Source of the DNA: an uncultured Prevotellaceae bacterium
GTDB taxonomy: Bacteria; Bacteroidota; Bacteroidia; Bacteroidales; Muribaculaceae
Direction of reading: 5' to 3'
NCBI GenBank assembly: GCA_947302275.1
Contig: CAMYUW010000028.1
Span: 1 to 33,446 of the forward strand
DNA: 33,446 bases
A program made the translations under genes and the position numbers. This document shows positions 7,646-16,193 of the stretch, one piece after another. Position 1 is the first letter of the stretch, and each line of letters opens with the position of its first letter. The notes below the pieces were generated by a model, which was given only the letters and a program-made list of their open reading frames with translations, searched no databases and was not told where the DNA came from.

Positions 7646-9871
7646 TTAATTCATGCGGGTGGCAGAGTTGACGCCCTTGACTTTCTTGATCTCACGGCAC
7701 AGGTTGGTCACCACAGAGGCATCGCTCACGAGAACGACGAGTTCGCAGTTGAACACGCCCTGGTCGGCGGTAACGTTCATCTTCTTCATGTTGATGGACA
7801 TGTTGGTGGAGATGATATTGACAATGGACTGGAGGATGCCCATCTGGTCGATGCCCATGATGTTGATGGTGGCCTGGAAACGGTCGCTATAGTCTTCCCA
7901 TTGTGTCTGGACCAGACGTGAACCATAGCTGGCCTTGAGGCGGGCTAGGGTGGAGCAGTCCATCTTGTGGACGATGACCTTGTTCTCATCGTTGATGAAG
8001 CCGACAGCATCATCGCCAGGAATGGGATGGCAGCAGCTGGCAATCTGGTAGTTGCTCACGCCGTCCCGGGTGACAAGGCGGTAAACGGCCTTGGTGTCGA
8101 TGGCCTTGGATGGCTCGTCGGTAGAGGCCTTGGGGTGCTCTTTTCCCTTGAACGGGTTGCGCCGCCACCAGTTGAATCGTGCACCCTGCTCCTTGCGGGT
8201 GATCATCTCCTCGTTGAGCTTGATCTCGTCGTTACCGATCATGAAGTAGAGTTCCTCCTTGTTGGCGACAAACTGGCGGGTGATGGCTTGTGAGAGGATT
8301 TCGTTGCTGAACTCGATATTGTGGTCGGCCAGGAAGTCCATGAATCGTTTCTCGCCCTTGTCGATGATGAGTCGGCGCTGGTGGCGCAATGCCTTGCGCA
8401 GTCGTGTCTTGCCCTTGGCGGTAATCACATATTTTTCCCAGTCGGGTTTGGGCGCACCGGTATTGCTGGTGATGATCTCGACCTGGTCGCCGCTGGACAG
8501 CTTGTAGGAGTTGGGAACGAGTTCATGGTTGACCTTACCGGCTATGCAGTGGGTTCCCAGATCGGTGTGCAAGGCAAATGCCATATCAAGGACCGATGCA
8601 CCCTTGGGCAGGGTCATGGTCTCTCCCTTGGTAGTGAAGACGACAATCTCGCTGGCAAACAGGTTGAGCTTGATAGTGTCGAGGAAGTCGATGGCATTAG
8701 GCTCGGGTTCCTTGAGGATGTCGGTGATGGTCTGTAGCCACCTGACAAGCTCCTTTTCTTCTTCGCCTTCGCCGATTTTGTATTTCCAGTGGGCAGCAAA
8801 ACCACGCTCGGCGATATCGTCCATGCGCTTGCTGCGAATCTGTACCTCGACCCAGTTGCCGTCAGGGCCCATCACGGTGACGTGGAGAGCCTGGTACTTG
8901 TTGACTTTGGGCGTGGTGAGCCAGTCACGCACGCGGTCGGGATGCTTGGTATAAACCTCGGTGATCTGCTCATAGATGTTCCAGCAAATGTGCTTCTCGT
9001 TGCTCTCCTTGTCGCACTCGAACACGATGCGGGCTGCGTACAGGTCATACACTTCCTCAAAGGGGATGTGCTTCTTCTGCATTTTCTTCCAGATGGAGTA
9101 GCAGGACTTGACACGTACAGTGAAGGTGTACTTCAGCCCCATGTTGTCGAGGCGCTCGCGGATGGGGGCCGAGAAGCGTGTGAATAACTCGTTGCGGCTT
9201 TCCTCGCTAGCGCTGATCAGGTTGCTGATGCGCTGGTAGTCGGCTGGATGGTTGTACTTGAAACTCAAATCCTCCAGCTCGGTCTTGATGGTGTAGAGTC
9301 CCAGGCGCTGGGCCAACGGAGCGTAGATATAGAGGGTCTCGCCTGCGATTTTGTATTGCTTGTTGGGGGGCATTGATGACAACGTGCGCATGTTGTGCAG
9401 GCGGTCGGCCATCTTGATGAGTATCACACGGATGTCCTCGCTCATAGTGAGCAGCAGTTTGCGGAAATTTTCGGCTTGAACCGAAGCTTTATCGCCAAAG
9501 ATGCCGCCCGAAATCTTGGTCAAACCATCGACAATGCGGGCGATTTTATCGCCGAACTGCGAAGCGATGTCCTCGACCGTGTAGTCGGTATCCTCGACAA
9601 CGTCATGGAGCAACGCCGCACTGATACTTGTCGAGCCCAGACCGATTTCCTGGCTGACAATGGTGGCCACGGCGATGGGGTGCATGATATAGGGCTCGCC
9701 CGAACGACGGCGGATGCCCTTGTGAGCGTCACGCGCAAACTTGAAAGCCTTGTCGATAATCTCCACTTTCTTACGGTGATTGCTGGAAAGATAGCCGTTT
9801 AACAAATTCTGGTAGGCCTGATTAATCATCTGGTCTTCCATCTCAGGCGATATGTTGTTGTTCTGCATCAT
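7646..9871 (-). CDS. Bifunctional (p)ppGpp synthetase/hydrolase RelA/SpoT
   Basis: The 741-residue protein has all long RelA/SpoT domains. The hydrolase HD domain includes H64 and ALLHDVVEDTDY (H89, D90). The synthetase domain contains YDLYAARIVFE and VNKYQALHVTV, ending in VEVQIRS and AERGFAAHWKYK. A TGS domain (VFTTKGETMTLPKGASVLD), a helical region and a C-terminal ACT domain (about 660-741) follow. Intact hydrolase residues indicate that it can both make and degrade the alarmone, as expected where it is the single long RSH enzyme. It has a -7 box just upstream and a 7TM-HD phosphohydrolase gene immediately downstream. The ATG at 9871 is followed by a second Met codon. Confidence 0.95.
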   Translation of the reverse strand: MMQNNNISPEMEDQMINQAYQNLLNGYLSSNHRKKVEIIDKAFKFARDAHKGIRRRSGEPYIMHPIAVATIVSQEIGLGSTSISAALLHDVVEDTDYTVEDIASQFGDKIARIVDGLTKISGGIFGDKASVQAENFRKLLLTMSEDIRVILIKMADRLHNMRTLSSMPPNKQYKIAGETLYIYAPLAQRLGLYTIKTELEDLSFKYNHPADYQRISNLISASEESRNELFTRFSAPIRERLDNMGLKYTFTVRVKSCYSIWKKMQKKHIPFEEVYDLYAARIVFECDKESNEKHICWNIYEQITEVYTKHPDRVRDWLTTPKVNKYQALHVTVMGPDGNWVEVQIRSKRMDDIAERGFAAHWKYKIGEGEEEKELVRWLQTITDILKEPEPNAIDFLDTIKLNLFASEIVVFTTKGETMTLPKGASVLDMAFALHTDLGTHCIAGKVNHELVPNSYKLSSGDQVEIITSNTGAPKPDWEKYVITAKGKTRLRKALRHQRRLIIDKGEKRFMDFLADHNIEFSNEILSQAITRQFVANKEELYFMIGNDEIKLNEEMITRKEQGARFNWWRRNPFKGKEHPKASTDEPSKAIDTKAVYRLVTRDGVSNYQIASCCHPIPGDDAVGFINDENKVIVHKMDCSTLARLKASYGSRLVQTQWEDYSDRFQATINIMGIDQMGILQSIVNIISTNMSINMKKMNVTADQGVFNCELVVLVSDASVVTNLCREIKKVKGVNSATRMN

Positions 9872-9894
9872 GAGTCGTGGTTGGTTTTAAAAGG

Positions 9895-9902
9895 CAAAGG
9901 TA
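9895..9902 (-). promoter_or_regulatory. -7 box of the relA/spoT promoter
   Basis: The minus strand reads TACCTTTG, matching TAnnTTTG, 23 bp upstream of the start at 9871. No -33 TTTG is evident. Confidence 0.55.
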
Positions 9903-9964
9903 TAAAAAGTTTTCTAGTTTATAGTCTCTGATTTCCGGTTTTGATTGTTTTTTGATTTCTTTGG

Positions 9965-11296
9965 TTAGCCTTGGCCTTGACTTTCGGGGCGTAAACCGAG
10001 GGTGGGACCAGCCACATTGAAGCGGCGGCACCAGGTGGCGGTGGAGGTGCTCAGCACCACGAGGCCTTGAGTGATCTCGATTTCGCTGACGGGGGCGCAA
10101 CCATGGGGCAAGCGCAGGATGGCGCGGACGCGTCCGTTCTGGTCACAGACCTGGATACCCATGCTTGTGACGGCCCACAGGTTGCCCTTGCTGTCAAAGG
10201 TGATGGTCTGTATGTCGAGCGGGCGGCTGTTATCGTCGTTATGCAGCCAGTAGAAGGGCTCGCCGTGGGATGGTTGGCCATTCTGCATGAGGTATTGCCA
10301 CACGACATTGCCGCTGGGGGGCGATGGAATCATGGCGATGTTGGTCAGGTCGGGATAGATGATGTGGGTCACAGGTTTGATGTCTACGCCTTCGCCGATT
10401 TTGACCCAACCCTCGTCCTCGTCACAGAGCAGGTCTTTTAGAAAACTGTTTTGGGTCTCTTGGACCACATGAGGCGCAGGCCAGTCCCGCCACATCCATT
10501 CCATCACTTGCGGGAAAATTTCGGTCGAGCGTTTCACGTTGTGCCCGCCATCGCTCCAGTCACACTGCACGTCATAGCCAGCAAACTGCAGTGCGCTGGC
10601 CATCATCTGGTTGCCCTCGTACCAATGGCCGAAGAGCGGGTTCCAGGCATCATTGCTGCCGTCCTGGATAAAGATGCGCAGGGGTAGCGGTTCGGTCTTG
10701 CGTACCATCGCCTGCAGGTCGTTGCCGCCGCGCATGGCCACGAAGGTGCCCACGCCCGTAAATACCTTACCGAACAAGTCGGGCCGGTGCCAAGCGGCGT
10801 TGAATGCCGCAATGCCGCCGCTACTCAGACCAAAGATCATCCTGTCTTGTGGCTGGCGTGACAGGCGGATGGGTTTGCCACTGGCTGTGGTCATTGCCTC
10901 AACAGCCGTCAATACTTCGTTCTCGAGGAACAGGGCGAAGTCGCCCGTCGTGCTGTCGAACTCGTAGCAACGGTTATAACGGAGCACTGTGCCCTCGATG
11001 TCCTTGATGAGGCCCGGCTGGAGAAAAACGCCGATGGTGCAAGGCATTTTTCCAGCCTCGATGAGCGAGTCCATGACCTGAGGCGCATTGCACAACACGC
11101 CGTCAAGACCCACATAGAGCGCCGCAGGCCGTCGGCCGTCATACTGGTCGGGGACATAGACCTGGAAGGTGTGCACCGTTCCGGGATAGATGTCCGATTT
11201 CTCCAGTGTGCCGTCGATCAGTATATGTCCAGCTGATGCTGCAAGAGCAGCCACTGAAAGTATGAGAATGAATAGAAAACGTTTAATCATAGCCAA
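9965..11296 (-). CDS. Secreted esterase (enterochelin-esterase-like) with SMP-30-like C-terminal region
   Basis: The 443-residue product has a signal peptide (about 1-22, ending ASA). The alpha/beta hydrolase domain resembles the esterase D/IroE-Fes group: YVGLDGV strand and oxyanion region, nucleophile elbow FGLSSGG, RIFIQDGSND with an acid candidate, and DGGHN with the catalytic histidine. The last 150 residues hold strands such as ITFDSKGNLWAVTSMGIQVCDQNG, which resemble gluconolactonase/SMP-30 beta-propeller repeats. The C-terminus GLRPESQGQG looks like a natural end. The substrate is unknown; acetyl or feruloyl esters of polysaccharides, or siderophore esters, are possible. An alternative start is Met3 at 11290. 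A near-perfect promoter precedes it. Confidence 0.75.
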   Translation of the reverse strand: MAMIKRFLFILILSVAALAASAGHILIDGTLEKSDIYPGTVHTFQVYVPDQYDGRRPAALYVGLDGVLCNAPQVMDSLIEAGKMPCTIGVFLQPGLIKDIEGTVLRYNRCYEFDSTTGDFALFLENEVLTAVEAMTTASGKPIRLSRQPQDRMIFGLSSGGIAAFNAAWHRPDLFGKVFTGVGTFVAMRGGNDLQAMVRKTEPLPLRIFIQDGSNDAWNPLFGHWYEGNQMMASALQFAGYDVQCDWSDGGHNVKRSTEIFPQVMEWMWRDWPAPHVVQETQNSFLKDLLCDEDEGWVKIGEGVDIKPVTHIIYPDLTNIAMIPSPPSGNVVWQYLMQNGQPSHGEPFYWLHNDDNSRPLDIQTITFDSKGNLWAVTSMGIQVCDQNGRVRAILRLPHGCAPVSEIEITQGLVVLSTSTATWCRRFNVAGPTLGLRPESQGQG

Positions 11297-11322
11297 TGGT
11301 CTGTTATGGGTATAAGTTGGCG

Positions 11323-11354
11323 CAAACTTAATAAAAAAGCGTCAATCCCACAAA
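11323..11354 (-). promoter_or_regulatory. Promoter of the esterase gene
   Basis: On the minus strand, -33 TTTG (11351-11354) and -7 TAAGTTTG (11323-11330) are separated by exactly 20 bp, a full match to the Bacteroidetes consensus. The ATG is 26 bp past the -7 box. Confidence 0.75.
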
Positions 11355-11370
11355 CAATGGATATAAAATC

Positions 11371-11400
11371 AGCGTGCGTCCCAATGTCGGAACGCACGCT
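11371..11400 (-). terminator. Hairpin downstream of the NlpC/P60 gene
   Basis: Perfect 9-bp arms AGCGTGCGT (11371-11379) and ACGCACGCT (11392-11400) lie 22 bp beyond the stop of the minus-strand peptidase gene and just upstream of the esterase promoter. There is no immediate T-run; a T-rich stretch occurs only about 35 nt later. Confidence 0.6.
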
Positions 11401-11422
11401 GTGATATGCTATATGATTTGTT

Positions 11423-11956
11423 TTACAGAACGCGGCAGGCGCCTACATAGCGGCGGCTATAATAGGACTCGGTATTCTTGCTCTCGGTCACACCGCTGCT
11501 GCAAGCCGAGTGAATGAAGTGGAAGGTGTTGTCGTCGTTCACACGGGTGACAATGCCCACGTGGCCCACGCCACCACGGCCGGAACGTCCCTGGAAGAAC
11601 ACCAGGTCGCCAGGCTGCAGGTCGTTCTTCTTGACGCGCACGCCATCAAAAATCTGTCCGCGAGACGAGCGGTCCAGCTCGATGCCGAAGCGCTTGAAGA
11701 CGTAGCTGGTGAAACCGGAGCAGTCAAATCCCCTGGGGGACATGGCTCCATAACGATAAGGCGTACCGCGGAAACGGTATGCATATTGAATGACTTGGTC
11801 AATGATGTTGTTACGGCTGTTTTGCTCAAGCTGCTCGAGCACGGTGCCTTGACGGCGGTTACTCAACTGCTGTGATTGTGCAGTGAAGCAAGTAAGGGAA
11901 ATTGCAAATATTACAAATAATGCTGATAGACTTATTTTACCTTTAATAAAACTCAT
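11423..11956 (-). CDS. Secreted NlpC/P60 (C40) cell-wall peptidase
   Basis: With the ATG at 11956 the product is 177 residues: a signal peptide (MSFIKGKISLSALFVIFAIS, cleavage near AQS), a short linker and a compact NlpC/P60 domain. The catalytic Cys79 is in GFDCSGF, His132 in GHVGIV and His149 in FHFIHS, so the Cys-His-His triad is complete. Enzymes of this family cut D-Glu-gamma-diaminopimelate bonds in peptidoglycan stem peptides and act in the periplasm. The frame stays open upstream to 12145. However, a -7 box at 12057-12064 lies inside that extension and the extension would bury the signal peptide, so the shorter start is preferred. Confidence 0.9.
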   Translation of the reverse strand: MSFIKGKISLSALFVIFAISLTCFTAQSQQLSNRRQGTVLEQLEQNSRNNIIDQVIQYAYRFRGTPYRYGAMSPRGFDCSGFTSYVFKRFGIELDRSSRGQIFDGVRVKKNDLQPGDLVFFQGRSGRGGVGHVGIVTRVNDDNTFHFIHSACSSGVTESKNTESYYSRRYVGACRVL

Positions 11957-12056
11957 AATAATTGTTTTAATGGACTGGAAAATCCGCACATGAGCGGCCT
12001 TTTCGTTAAAGGCATCAAGAACGATGATGATGCCGTGCGTCCTGGTTTGCTCGGTG

Positions 12057-12087
12057 CAAAGGTAGCTCAATCCGCTAACCCGGCCAA
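12057..12087 (-). promoter_or_regulatory. Promoter of the NlpC/P60 gene
   Basis: The minus strand shows TTG (12085-12087), a 20-bp spacer and TACCTTTG (12057-12064). It fixes transcription start downstream of the longest open frame and supports translation from 11956. Confidence 0.65.
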
Positions 12088-12304
12088 CCTCTTTAAACAC
12101 TTGTAAACATTTCGGGAAAATCTCGATTTTAACAAATTGTTCCACGCAAAACCCCGTATAGAGGGCGGTCGCGGAGGGTCGGAAAGTTTAAATTTTGGAA
12201 ATTAAAAATGAAAAGATTTACACTTTTTAACAATAAATGGCATCCTATAAGATTTATTTTTTGGATTTTTGCCACAAAAACTATTCATCGAGCTTGAAAA
12301 ATCA

Positions 12305-12337
12305 GCCTGCAAAATTGCAAAATGCAACCTTGCAGGC
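12305..12337. terminator. Bidirectional intrinsic terminator after the LRR/dockerin gene
   Basis: The stem has outer arms GCCTGCAA/TTGCAGGC (12305-12312 and 12330-12337), an AA/CC mismatch, inner arms TTGCA/TGCAA and an AAA loop. Five-base T-runs follow on both strands (12341-12345 plus; the complement of 12297-12301 minus). It lies about 100 bp past the minus-strand LRR gene stop. Confidence 0.75.
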
Positions 12338-12437
12338 CAATTTTTAGACATTAGTGTTTTTACCCTATCGTAGGCGTATCGACTGCTGCCGTTGCCGTGG
12401 AACAGTGGTGAAAAATTTGTGGCGGTTGTGAGGACTG

Positions 12438-14615
12438 TCAATGAGCACTCAGCAGCATGTCAATCAGTGCGGTCGCGTCACTGATGCTGACGCCGCCGTC
12501 AGCATTGACATCGGCAGTAGCTGGAAGATTACCGTTACTGAGCAGCAGATCGATCAATGCAGTCACGTCACTGATGCTGATGCTGCCATCTCCATTCACG
12601 TCACCGATGAGGGCCGCTTCGATTTCAACCCAGCTAGAGTTACTGTACCTGTATGGAATCCAGTTCTTGGCGCGGGCATTGATGACATGAGTATTGTCAA
12701 ACACGTTTTGCTCCTCGCTGCTATGCAGCACATCGAGGATTCCGGCCGTTGTCGAGTTGCGGTTGACCAGGCCGTTGACAAGCGTTGTCATGGCAGTTTG
12801 GCCGATGTTGTTGCGGTAACACTTCAACTCCTTGAGCTGCGTGCATGTCGAGACGTCAAGCGACGTCAATTGGTTCATCTGGCAATATAGCCTCTGTAGC
12901 TGTGTACAGCCCGTGACATCAAGCATAGTCAGTGCGTCGTTATTGCATTTGAGCGTTGTCAATGAGGTGTTACCAGCGACCTTCAATGAAGCCAACATGG
13001 AAAGGTTCATCAAGTTGAGCTCGGAGAGCCGATTGTTGCTGCAGTCCAGTGTCTGCAAATCGTCAGGAGCACTGATGAAGGTGAGGGCATTGTTTTGGCA
13101 ATAGAGGTATCGCAACTGTGGCGCGCAGGTGCTGGCCGGTATTGCAGTCAGCGCGTTGCCATGGCAATCCAGATACTGCAAACTGCTACAGCCCGAGAAA
13201 GTGAAATTTGTCAATGCATTGTTATTGCATTTGAGCGTATTCAAGAACTCGTTGTGATCGATATACAGGTTTTTGAGTTTGGTCTTGCCGGTCACGGTGT
13301 AAGTTATCAGGTTATTATACTGGCAATTCAGCGTCTCGAGTTGAGAGCATCCATCAAGGTAGAGCCTCTGAATCTGATTGTTATTGCAGGTCAATACCTT
13401 GAGCTGTGTGCACTGTGATACATCGAGCGAGGTGAAATTGTTGCCGCTGCAATCAATCTCCTGCAGTTGGGTGCATCCATTGACGTAGAGGTCTGTCAAT
13501 ATGTTGTTATTGCACCTGAGCGTCGTGAGTAGTGTGTTGTCCGATGCATTCATGGTGGTCAGCTTCGGCAAGCCTGAGACCGTCAGGGTTGTGAACTTGT
13601 TGTTAAGGCACCTCAGCGACATCAGGTTATTAAGGCCCGTCAAGTTAAGCGAGGTGAGATTATTGTTGGAGCAGTCCAGCACCACCAGTGAGGTGAAAAG
13701 CTGAATTCCGGAGAGGAAGTTGATGCCCTGGCCGTTGACGTAGAGGCTGGTGCGAGCTTCGAGTTCTTCTTTTGTCAGGTATCCCTTGGGATAGAGTGAG
13801 AGCAGGTAGTTGCGGAAGTTCTCATCGGGGAAATTACTGTACTTTAGCAATAACCCGTAGTCATCAGAGATAAAAATGTCTTTGTCATAAAGCGGGCTGC
13901 CCTGATACGTGATGCACTTGGACGATGTATTGAAAGTGACCCCCCATGGTGCGAGAAATGCCTCGGTGTCCCAGGTATTCAGGTCTTCAATGTTCCATGC
14001 TATAGGATAATTGCTGTCGTTGGTGGCCTTGAGGGTGATGTGGCTGTTGGCGTAGAAGTTGACACTGGCCCAGTCATAGATGGCGCCCTTCTTGCCCGAT
14101 GCCTCGACCGTGGCATTTCTAAAGATCAGCGTACTATTGCTGCTTGTGCCCTTGCCCTCAAAGCCGTATTTGTCGTTGGTGGACTTCACAATCAACTTGC
14201 CGGGTCCCATGACGGTAACACTCGCATTGTTGCTGTACACGCCACCCTCGGTGCCACCGGTGACGGTGGTTGTGCCACTGGCCACGACAATCGAACCCGA
14301 CTGGTTGAAGCGGATGACCGATGATGATGCCGCGCTCAGTCTGTTGGTACCCACCAACTTGATGATCAGGCCTGCACGGTCGCTCTGGATGGCGCGGTTG
14401 TCGGTACCCGTGCGCGAGATGGTGACGTTGGTCAGCGTCAGCGTGTTGTCGCTTGGGGTGAATACCGCGGTGCCGCTAGTGATGTTGCTGCCCGTAATGT
14501 TGCTGCAGTTGTCACTGGTGACCCTCACGCCACCCACATAGAAGTTGTAATCGGTTGCTGCCTGTGCCGCTATTGTCGTTACAAGCAACAAAAGTAGTAG
14601 TACAGATTTTTTCAT
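12438..14615 (-). CDS. Secreted leucine-rich repeat protein with C-terminal dockerin-like module
   Basis: Starting at 14615 the protein has 725 residues. The signal peptide MKKSVLLLLLLVTTIAAQA is followed by a Ser/Thr/Gly-rich beta-strand region (about 20-260) resembling a right-handed beta-helix. A junction of the type FPDENFRNYLL...LTKEELEAR precedes about 14 LRRs of roughly 21 residues with the pattern LxxLxCxxNxLTxLDVSxCTQ, in which Cys occupies a core position. The C-terminus carries two Ca-binding-type motifs (GDVNGDGSISISDVTALIDLLL and ADVNADGGVSISDATALIDMLL). It is probably a surface-exposed binding or adhesion protein. A longer frame reaches 14699, but the -7 box at 14688-14695 lies within it. 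Confidence 0.85.
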   Translation of the reverse strand: MKKSVLLLLLLVTTIAAQAATDYNFYVGGVRVTSDNCSNITGSNITSGTAVFTPSDNTLTLTNVTISRTGTDNRAIQSDRAGLIIKLVGTNRLSAASSSVIRFNQSGSIVVASGTTTVTGGTEGGVYSNNASVTVMGPGKLIVKSTNDKYGFEGKGTSSNSTLIFRNATVEASGKKGAIYDWASVNFYANSHITLKATNDSNYPIAWNIEDLNTWDTEAFLAPWGVTFNTSSKCITYQGSPLYDKDIFISDDYGLLLKYSNFPDENFRNYLLSLYPKGYLTKEELEARTSLYVNGQGINFLSGIQLFTSLVVLDCSNNNLTSLNLTGLNNLMSLRCLNNKFTTLTVSGLPKLTTMNASDNTLLTTLRCNNNILTDLYVNGCTQLQEIDCSGNNFTSLDVSQCTQLKVLTCNNNQIQRLYLDGCSQLETLNCQYNNLITYTVTGKTKLKNLYIDHNEFLNTLKCNNNALTNFTFSGCSSLQYLDCHGNALTAIPASTCAPQLRYLYCQNNALTFISAPDDLQTLDCSNNRLSELNLMNLSMLASLKVAGNTSLTTLKCNNDALTMLDVTGCTQLQRLYCQMNQLTSLDVSTCTQLKELKCYRNNIGQTAMTTLVNGLVNRNSTTAGILDVLHSSEEQNVFDNTHVINARAKNWIPYRYSNSSWVEIEAALIGDVNGDGSISISDVTALIDLLLSNGNLPATADVNADGGVSISDATALIDMLLSAH

Positions 14616-14687
14616 AATACTTATGCGGTTTTTAAATGATAAATCTCCTAAAAATTGTACAAAGAGTACAAACATTGAATGAATGTG

Positions 14688-14695
14688 CAAAGATA
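14688..14695 (-). promoter_or_regulatory. -7 box of the LRR/dockerin gene at 12438-14615
   Basis: The minus strand reads TATCTTTG, an exact TAnnTTTG match, 72 bp upstream of the ATG at 14615. It lies inside the longer open frame and so rules against a start at 14699. Confidence 0.6.
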
Positions 14696-14804
14696 ACAAA
14701 TAACGCTAAATAATAATACGTTATATTGCTTTTTTTAGACAAAAAGTGAGACTTCCCACTGCGAACACAGCAGGGAAATAGACATTTCAGATTAAGGGGT
14801 AAGG

Positions 14805-15296
14805 TTAATTGGAGATGAAGTAACCGCCGTTGCTGGGGGTGACGCGGTAGATGCGCATGCCCAGTTTGTTCTTGATAGCGACTCCGCTGACCGGTCCACC
14901 GTCACCCGTGAGCGGGTTGTAGCGGGAGCCACACTTGGAGCAGACGGCCTCGAAATTGTCAGGGTCGATTGACAAAATGATGTCCTGGCTGGCTTCTACG
15001 GGGCATGAGAGATCATAGGCCATGGGGTACTCGATGCCCATCATCAACAGCACGCCGCCGTATCCGGTGAAAGTATTGACATTGTAGGGGAAATTACTGG
15101 GCAACTGCTTCTCGCGGTTGAAGATGCGGAATTGTCCCATGCCGTTCACGCCATAGGTGTTCCATAGGGCATAACTGCCTAGGTCGATGCGGACGGTATA
15201 GCGTGGTACAGCCTTGTTGTCGATGTGGTCACAACTGGCGGCCATCAGCACCAGGATTAGCGCGATGAATGCGGTATAAATCTGTTTTAATCTCAT
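14805..15296 (-). CDS. Lipoprotein with a Rieske-like fold signature but altered cluster ligands
   Basis: The 163-residue product has a lipoprotein signal with the acylated cysteine at C22 (LMAASC). The C-terminal half resembles Rieske domains in layout: DLSCPVE (C98), then CSKCGSRYN (C119, C122), then PLTGDGGPVSGVA followed by a final pair of strands. Canonical Rieske proteins have CxH and CxxH to bind a 2Fe-2S cluster through two Cys and two His. Here both His positions are replaced, by Val100 and Cys122. The protein may have lost the cluster, bind another metal, or only share the fold. It is divergent from the glycosyltransferase gene, with a 104-bp gap. Confidence 0.65.
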   Translation of the reverse strand: MRLKQIYTAFIALILVLMAASCDHIDNKAVPRYTVRIDLGSYALWNTYGVNGMGQFRIFNREKQLPSNFPYNVNTFTGYGGVLLMMGIEYPMAYDLSCPVEASQDIILSIDPDNFEAVCSKCGSRYNPLTGDGGPVSGVAIKNKLGMRIYRVTPSNGGYFISN

Positions 15297-15344
15297 TATT
15301 ATTGCAATTATTCTGCCTTATTAACGCAAAAAAAGGTCATTTGA

Positions 15345-15375
15345 TTGTAAAATTACGCAGAATTCTATAATTTTG
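15345..15375 (+). promoter_or_regulatory. Promoter of the glycosyltransferase-PBP unit
   Basis: TTG (15345-15347), a 20-bp spacer and TAATTTTG (15368-15375) match the Bacteroidetes consensus. The ATG of the glycosyltransferase is 25 bp past the -7 box. Confidence 0.65.
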
Positions 15376-15400
15376 CGACCAATAAAACCATTATTAAGGC

Positions 15401-16156
15401 ATGGATCCGCTATTTTCAATCATTACTGTAACGTGGAATGCGGCCAGTGTGATCGCACCGACCATGCTGAGCGTGCAACGGCAGACGAGCAGCGACTATG
15501 AGATGCTGATTATCGATGGTGCATCGACCGATGACACCTTGGATATCGTGTATAAGGCCTCGATTGCCAGCCTGCGTGTGTTCAGTGAGCCGGACAAGGG
15601 GTTGTATGATGCTATGAACAAGGGCATCGCACGGGCTCGTGGGCGCTACCTGATTTTTCTGAATGCTGGCGACGCCTTTGCCGACGAAACGGTGCTGGCA
15701 CGTCTGGCTTTGCTCACTGAGGGCAATCCTGGAGTGATTTATGGCCAGACCCAGTTGGTCAATAAGGACCGCGAGGTGGTGGGCATGCGGCATCTGCGTG
15801 CTCCCAAGCGGCTGACTGCAGCCAGTTTCCTGAATGGAATGGTGGTGTGTCACCAGGCTTTTGTGGCTCGTCGTGACCTGGTACCCGAGTATGATCTGCA
15901 ATACAGGTTGAGCGCTGACTATGACTGGTGCATCAAGGTGTTGCGCAAGTCCACGGGCAATGCCTATGCCGGAGCCAAGCCTATCATCAGCTATCTGGCC
16001 GACGGTATGACCACACAGTATCATCGTGCCTCGTTGTGGGAGCGTTTCCGCATCATGAGCCACCATTATGGCACTGGCAAGGCCATCATCAGGCATCTGG
16101 GTTTCATCCCGCGTTACCTGAGGCGACGATTAGGCTCAAGCGCCAATAACCAATGA
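15401..16156 (+). CDS. Family 2 glycosyltransferase (WfgS-like)
   Basis: The 251-residue protein is a GT-A fold, family 2 glycosyltransferase. It has the N-terminal nucleotide-binding strand FSIITVTWNA, then IIDGASTDDT, SEPDKGLYDAMNKGIARARGRYLIFLNAGD (with the sugar-nucleotide/metal-binding segment ending NAGD in place of DxD) and a C-terminal SADYDWCIKV acceptor-side motif. This pattern fits the subgroup that includes O-antigen enzymes such as WfgS. It probably adds one sugar to a surface glycan from a nucleotide donor on the cytoplasmic side. No capsule or O-antigen cluster surrounds it. The class A PBP gene follows after 37 bp on the same strand. Confidence 0.88.
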   Translation: MDPLFSIITVTWNAASVIAPTMLSVQRQTSSDYEMLIIDGASTDDTLDIVYKASIASLRVFSEPDKGLYDAMNKGIARARGRYLIFLNAGDAFADETVLARLALLTEGNPGVIYGQTQLVNKDREVVGMRHLRAPKRLTAASFLNGMVVCHQAFVARRDLVPEYDLQYRLSADYDWCIKVLRKSTGNAYAGAKPIISYLADGMTTQYHRASLWERFRIMSHHYGTGKAIIRHLGFIPRYLRRRLGSSANNQ

Positions 16157-16193
16157 ACATATCAATTAGCCAACATAAACCATTAGATAGAAT

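Larger units (their letters stand above)
11957..12437. other. Gene-free stretch between the NlpC/P60 gene and the LRR gene
   Basis: This 481-bp stretch holds the NlpC/P60 promoter (12057-12087, minus strand) with a roughly 100-nt leader, and a strong stem-loop at 12305-12337. An apparent open frame on the minus strand between 12202 and 12441 is AT-rich, has no recognisable protein features and spans the terminator, so it is not called as a gene. Confidence 0.6.

Noticed and set aside
12202..12441. Minus-strand open frame of 79 codons between the NlpC/P60 and LRR genes.
   Set aside because: It overlaps a strong bidirectional terminator, has unusual composition and shows no protein features.
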